15,288 nt of DNA, from positions 1 to 15,288 of the forward strand of contig JBOGWP010000053.1 of assembly GCA_050693875.1 (NCBI GenBank), given 5' to 3'. The stretch comes from JBOGWP01 sp050693875 (GTDB lineage: Bacteria; Actinomycetota; CADDZG01; JAHWKV01; JBOGWP01). The position numbers were made by a program, and so were the translations under genes. Of the stretch, positions 12,975 to 15,288 are shown one piece after another. Position 1 is the first letter of the stretch, and each line of letters opens with the position of its first letter. A model generated the notes under the pieces. It was not told where the DNA came from and did no database searches. It was given only the letters and a program-made list of their open reading frames with translations.

Positions 12975-14096
12975 ATGACGGACAAGATCCGAGTGGGAAT
13001 CATCGGCGTCGGCAACTGCGCCGCTGCCCTCGTGCAGGGGGTCGAGTACTACCGGGGCTCGGTCGATGGCGACGACGTTCCCGGACTCATGCACGTTTGC
13101 GTGGGCCCTTATCGGGTGTCGGACGTGGAGTTCTCCTGCGCCTTCGACGTCGACGCCGACAAGGTCGGCCTCGACCTGTCCAAGGCGATCTTCACCGGCC
13201 CCAACAACACCATCCGTTTCGCCGACGCCTTCGAGACCGACGTCACCGTGCAGCGAGGCCCCACGCTCGACGGGATCGGGCAGTACTACAAGGAGCGCAT
13301 CACCGAGTCGCCCGCCCCACCGGTCGAAGTGGCGGACGTGCTCCAGAAGACCGAGACCCAGGTGCTCGTCAACTACCTCCCGGTGGGATCGGAGCGGGCG
13401 ACGCGATACTACGCCGAGCAGGCTCTCCAGGCAGGCGTCGGCTTCATCAACTGCATGCCGGTATTCATCGCCTCCCACCCTGCCTGGGCCTCCCGGTTCG
13501 CCGACCGGGGGGTGCCGATCATCGGAGACGACATCAAGAGCCAGGTGGGCTCGACGATCATCCACCGCATGCTGGCGAAGCTCTTCGAGGACCGCGGGGT
13601 GCACCTCGACCACACCTACCAGCTGAACTTCGGCGGGAACATGGACTTCATGAACATGCTCGAGCGCGAGCGGCTCTCGTCGAAGAAGAAGTCGAAGACC
13701 CAGGCGGTCACATCGCAGATCCGGCGCCGGATGGATCCCGACGACGTGCACATCTCCCCCTCCGACTTCGTCCCCTGGCTCAACGACCGCAAGTGGGCCC
13801 ATATCCGGCTCGAGGGGCGTGAGTTCGGCAACGTCCCCATCACGGTGGAGGTCAAGCTCGAGGTGTGGGACTCGCCGAACTCGGCCGGGATCGTCATCGA
13901 CGCGATCCGGTGCATGCGCCTCGGGCTCGACGCCGGGCTCGGGGGCCCGCTGCTCGGACCGAGCGCCTACTTCATGAAGTCCCCCCCGGTGCAGTACTCG
14001 GACGAGGTCGCGCGCCAGATGGTCGAGGAGTTCCTCCACTCGGTCGGGCTGCCTGTCGGCGAGGTCGACGTCCGGGTGAGCCGGGAGGTCGGCTGA
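12975..14096 (+). CDS. ino1: Inositol-3-phosphate synthase (Ino1)
   Basis: It converts glucose 6-phosphate to 1D-myo-inositol 3-phosphate with bound NAD, the first step towards phosphatidylinositol, its mannosides and mycothiol. The 373-residue length is close to mycobacterial Ino1. The N-terminal Rossmann motif is IRVGIIGVGNCAAALVQGVE. Further family blocks are TQVLVNYLPVGSERATRYYA, INCMPVFIASHPAW, IIGDDIKSQVGSTIIHRMLA, YQLNFGGNMDFMNMLERERL and SSKKKSKTQAV, which hold the catalytic lysines; the C terminus has GGPLLGPSAYFMKSPPVQYS. The start chosen is ATG 12975, with AAGGAG nine bases upstream; an in-frame ATG at 12957 overlaps the padR stop and would add six residues. It ends 23 bases from the stop of the convergent broken permease gene. 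No defects were seen. Confidence 0.96.
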   Translation: MTDKIRVGIIGVGNCAAALVQGVEYYRGSVDGDDVPGLMHVCVGPYRVSDVEFSCAFDVDADKVGLDLSKAIFTGPNNTIRFADAFETDVTVQRGPTLDGIGQYYKERITESPAPPVEVADVLQKTETQVLVNYLPVGSERATRYYAEQALQAGVGFINCMPVFIASHPAWASRFADRGVPIIGDDIKSQVGSTIIHRMLAKLFEDRGVHLDHTYQLNFGGNMDFMNMLERERLSSKKKSKTQAVTSQIRRRMDPDDVHISPSDFVPWLNDRKWAHIRLEGREFGNVPITVEVKLEVWDSPNSAGIVIDAIRCMRLGLDAGLGGPLLGPSAYFMKSPPVQYSDEVARQMVEEFLHSVGLPVGEVDVRVSREVG

Positions 14097-14119
14097 ACCG
14101 CCTTCCCCCACAGCAGGAT

Positions 14120-15040
14120 TCAGGGGCTTCGCCGCGCGCGGACCAGGTCGATCACCAGCCCGGCGGCGCCCCACAGCACCAACGCGACCGGTAGCGTCGA
14201 CGCCAGCAGCACGCAGCCGCGAGGCCGAGGCCGGGCGGGACGCGGGACCCCGGAGACCGTCGGCTCGCAGCGTCCAGGCCGAGGCGTCCGTCAGGGCGTA
14301 ATAGGTGAGGACCGCGAACGAGCTGAAGCCGAGCGCGGAGCTGCGGCCAGCACGGCTACCGCTCCGCCGACCAGGAGCTCGGCAACGTGCGGCACCCGGT
14401 ATCGCGGGTGGACGGGGCGAGCGGGGCGGGCATCTCCGGGTCTGCGCCATGGCGAAGACCGTCCGGTGACCCCGGCCAGCAGGGAGACGAGCACGCCAAA
14501 CGTGGCCACGGCCGCCCCGAAGCGGGCGAGGGGGCGAGCCGGGCCAGACGCCCCGCGGCGATCGCGTCGGCCAAGGGGGCCGCCGAATCCGCCACGCTCC
14601 GGGGCCCGAGCACGAGGAGCATGCTCGCCTCGGTGACCAGGTACAGCTCGAGAGCAATCCCCAAGGCGAGCGGGATCGCCCCGGGGATCGTCCGCGCCGG
14701 GTCCCGCACCTCCTCGCCGAGCGTCGCGATCCGCGCGTAGCCGGAAAGGCGAAGAACAGGAGCCCGGCGGCGCGCAGGATCCCGACCGGGGGGGCCGAGG
14801 AGAGCCCTTCGGTCACCGGCCCGATCTCTGGGTCGCCGCCGGCGAGCATCGCCGCCACGATCCCGGCGAACAGGCCACGACGACGGCGACCGAGTCGGCC
14901 CGACGGTCCTCGTCGCGCCGTGATAGTTGACCGCCGTCGCGCCGAACACCGCCGCCACCGCAAGGGGCCGTGGGCTGGGAGGGAGGGAGCCAGGAAGGCG
15001 CCGATCCCAGCTCGCTGAGATTGTCCATGTCCGCGGACAC
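14120..15040 (-). pseudogene. APC-family amino-acid permease, N-terminally truncated and frameshifted
   Basis: Minus-strand pieces in all three frames join into the last two thirds of an APC-superfamily permease: NLSELG / IGAFLAPSLPAHGPL / AAVFGATAVNYHGATRT / ADSVAVVVA / FAGIVAAMLAGGDPEIGPVT, GILRAAGLLFFAF / SGYARIATLGEEVRDPARTI, PGAIPLALGIALELYLVTEA / VATFGVLVSLLAGVTG / TVFAMAQ / HPRYRVPHVAELLVGGAVAV / LGFSSFAVLTYYALTDASAW / GCVLLASTLPVALVLWGAAG, with a stop at 14120-14122. Slashes mark frame changes, nine or more in about 900 bases. FSGYARIATLGEEVRDPARTIP is the family hallmark (split above). The first possible start is GTG 15040, which leaves out transmembrane helices 1 to about 4; bases upstream of it do not encode them. 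Either the gene is truncated and decaying, or the consensus here is poor or misjoined. Confidence 0.75.
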
Positions 15041-15070
15041 TACGATCGCCCGCGCTCAGAACTCCAGTGC

Positions 15071-15178
15071 TGCCCCGAAGGGGCATCCGGGTTCCGACTG
15101 AGTCTCGGGACCCGGGTAGAGCCTTGCAACCGGCTTGCTCAGCTGGCTAAGGCCGATTCTGACGCAGCGAATTCGGCC
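15071..15178. other. Three closely spaced hairpins in the spacer
   Basis: The spacer between the permease remnant and the partial gene holds three inverted repeats: TGCCCC-GAA-GGGGCA (15071-15085); an 11-bp stem at 15087-15097 with 15105-15115 around the loop CTGAGTC, fully paired with one G-U in plus-strand RNA; and GGCCGATTC (15151-15159) with GAATTCGGCC (15169-15178). The last could end the partial gene at 15185, though no T tract follows. I could not match the set to a known riboswitch, tRNA or other RNA family. Confidence 0.35.
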
Positions 15179-15184
15179 CTACTT

Positions 15185-15288
15185 TCAGGCGTATTCGAAG
15201 CGGAGGCGGCGTCCACCCCACCAGGGGACGGCGACCTCGGGGATATCGGCTGAGCGTAGGACCGGGGGGTAGGTGCGCCGGTCGAGGC
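15185..15288 (-). CDS. C-terminal end of an unidentified gene, cut by the window edge
   Basis: A minus-strand frame enters from beyond base 15288 and ends with TGA at 15185-15187. It reads LDRRTYPPVLRSADIPEVAV followed by PWWGGRRLRFEYA. Nearly all third codon positions are G or C, as in the real genes of this window, which supports coding. About 33 residues are visible and no family is recognised. The sequence near this end may contain indels, as in the neighbouring permease remnant, so even the frame is tentative. Confidence 0.4.
   Translation of the reverse strand, partial: LDRRTYPPVLRSADIPEVAVPWWGGRRLRFEYA

Noticed and set aside
12861..15086. A very long open frame on the minus strand opposite ino1
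   Set aside because: The strand opposite a GC3-rich gene rarely has stops. The translation is charged and repetitive where it mirrors ino1, and only its upstream part contains real permease pieces.
15138..15180. tRNA-like D-arm (GCTCAGCTGGCTAAGGC)
   Set aside because: No matching acceptor stem, 7-base anticodon loop or T-arm can be built around it on either strand.
1..15288. CRISPR arrays, rRNA genes and prophage modules
   Set aside because: No regularly spaced direct repeats, rRNA-like sequence or phage structural genes are seen anywhere in the window.

Overview
The window is high-GC (roughly two thirds G+C by eye) and carries an actinobacterial gene set. The strongest clues are a DUF5318-type zinc-ribbon protein and a block of gene order that I recall from mycobacteria (Rv0046c to Rv0058): ino1, a PadR regulator, DUF5318, ponA, a GT87-like membrane protein, rpsF, ssb, rpsR, rplI and dnaB. 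Nothing pins the organism to a genus. The lack of Corynebacteriales-specific genes and the unusual SSB suggest an actinobacterium outside the well-studied genera (inference).

Layout. 1-261: 3' end of an ISAzo13-like transposase, cut by the window edge. 301-906 (+): a TetR regulator broken by about six frame changes. 947-1385 (-): a small nucleotidyltransferase broken by several frame changes. 1422-4067 (-): dnaB, interrupted in frame by a 422-residue intein with a LAGLIDADG homing endonuclease. 4068-4418: a gene-free stretch with a cluster of DnaA-box-like sites. 4419-5852 (-): rplI, rpsR, ssb and rpsF, tightly packed, with a candidate promoter at 5937-5966. 6090-12292 (-): GT87-like membrane protein, bifunctional penicillin-binding protein, two unrecognised multi-spanning membrane proteins and DUF5318, probably read as one operon from 12292 downwards. 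12293-12435: divergent regulatory region with two perfect palindromes. 12436-14096 (+): padR and ino1, probably one operon. 14120-15040 (-): amino-acid permease lacking its N-terminal third and broken by many frame changes. 15041-15184: hairpin-rich spacer. 15185-15288 (-): C-terminal end of an unidentified gene.

How the genes work together. The rpsF-ssb-rpsR-rplI-dnaB run joins ribosome and replication functions. The DUF5318 to GT87 operon is about the cell envelope: peptidoglycan polymerisation, a polyprenol-sugar-dependent membrane glycosyltransferase and two novel membrane proteins. PadR-ino1 makes inositol phosphate, the precursor of phosphatidylinositol and (in many actinobacteria) mycothiol.

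Data quality. Every gene from 1422 to 14096 is an intact frame. Every gene outside that interval and long enough to judge is full of single-base frame changes, while codon character is otherwise preserved. This pattern fits poor consensus quality near contig ends at least as well as real gene decay, so calls in the outer 1.4 kb and 1.2 kb should be read with caution. The most interesting items are the dnaB intein with an atypical C-terminal splice junction, the uncharacterised membrane pair at 9662-11850, the SSB without an acidic tip, and the palindromic operators in front of padR-ino1.
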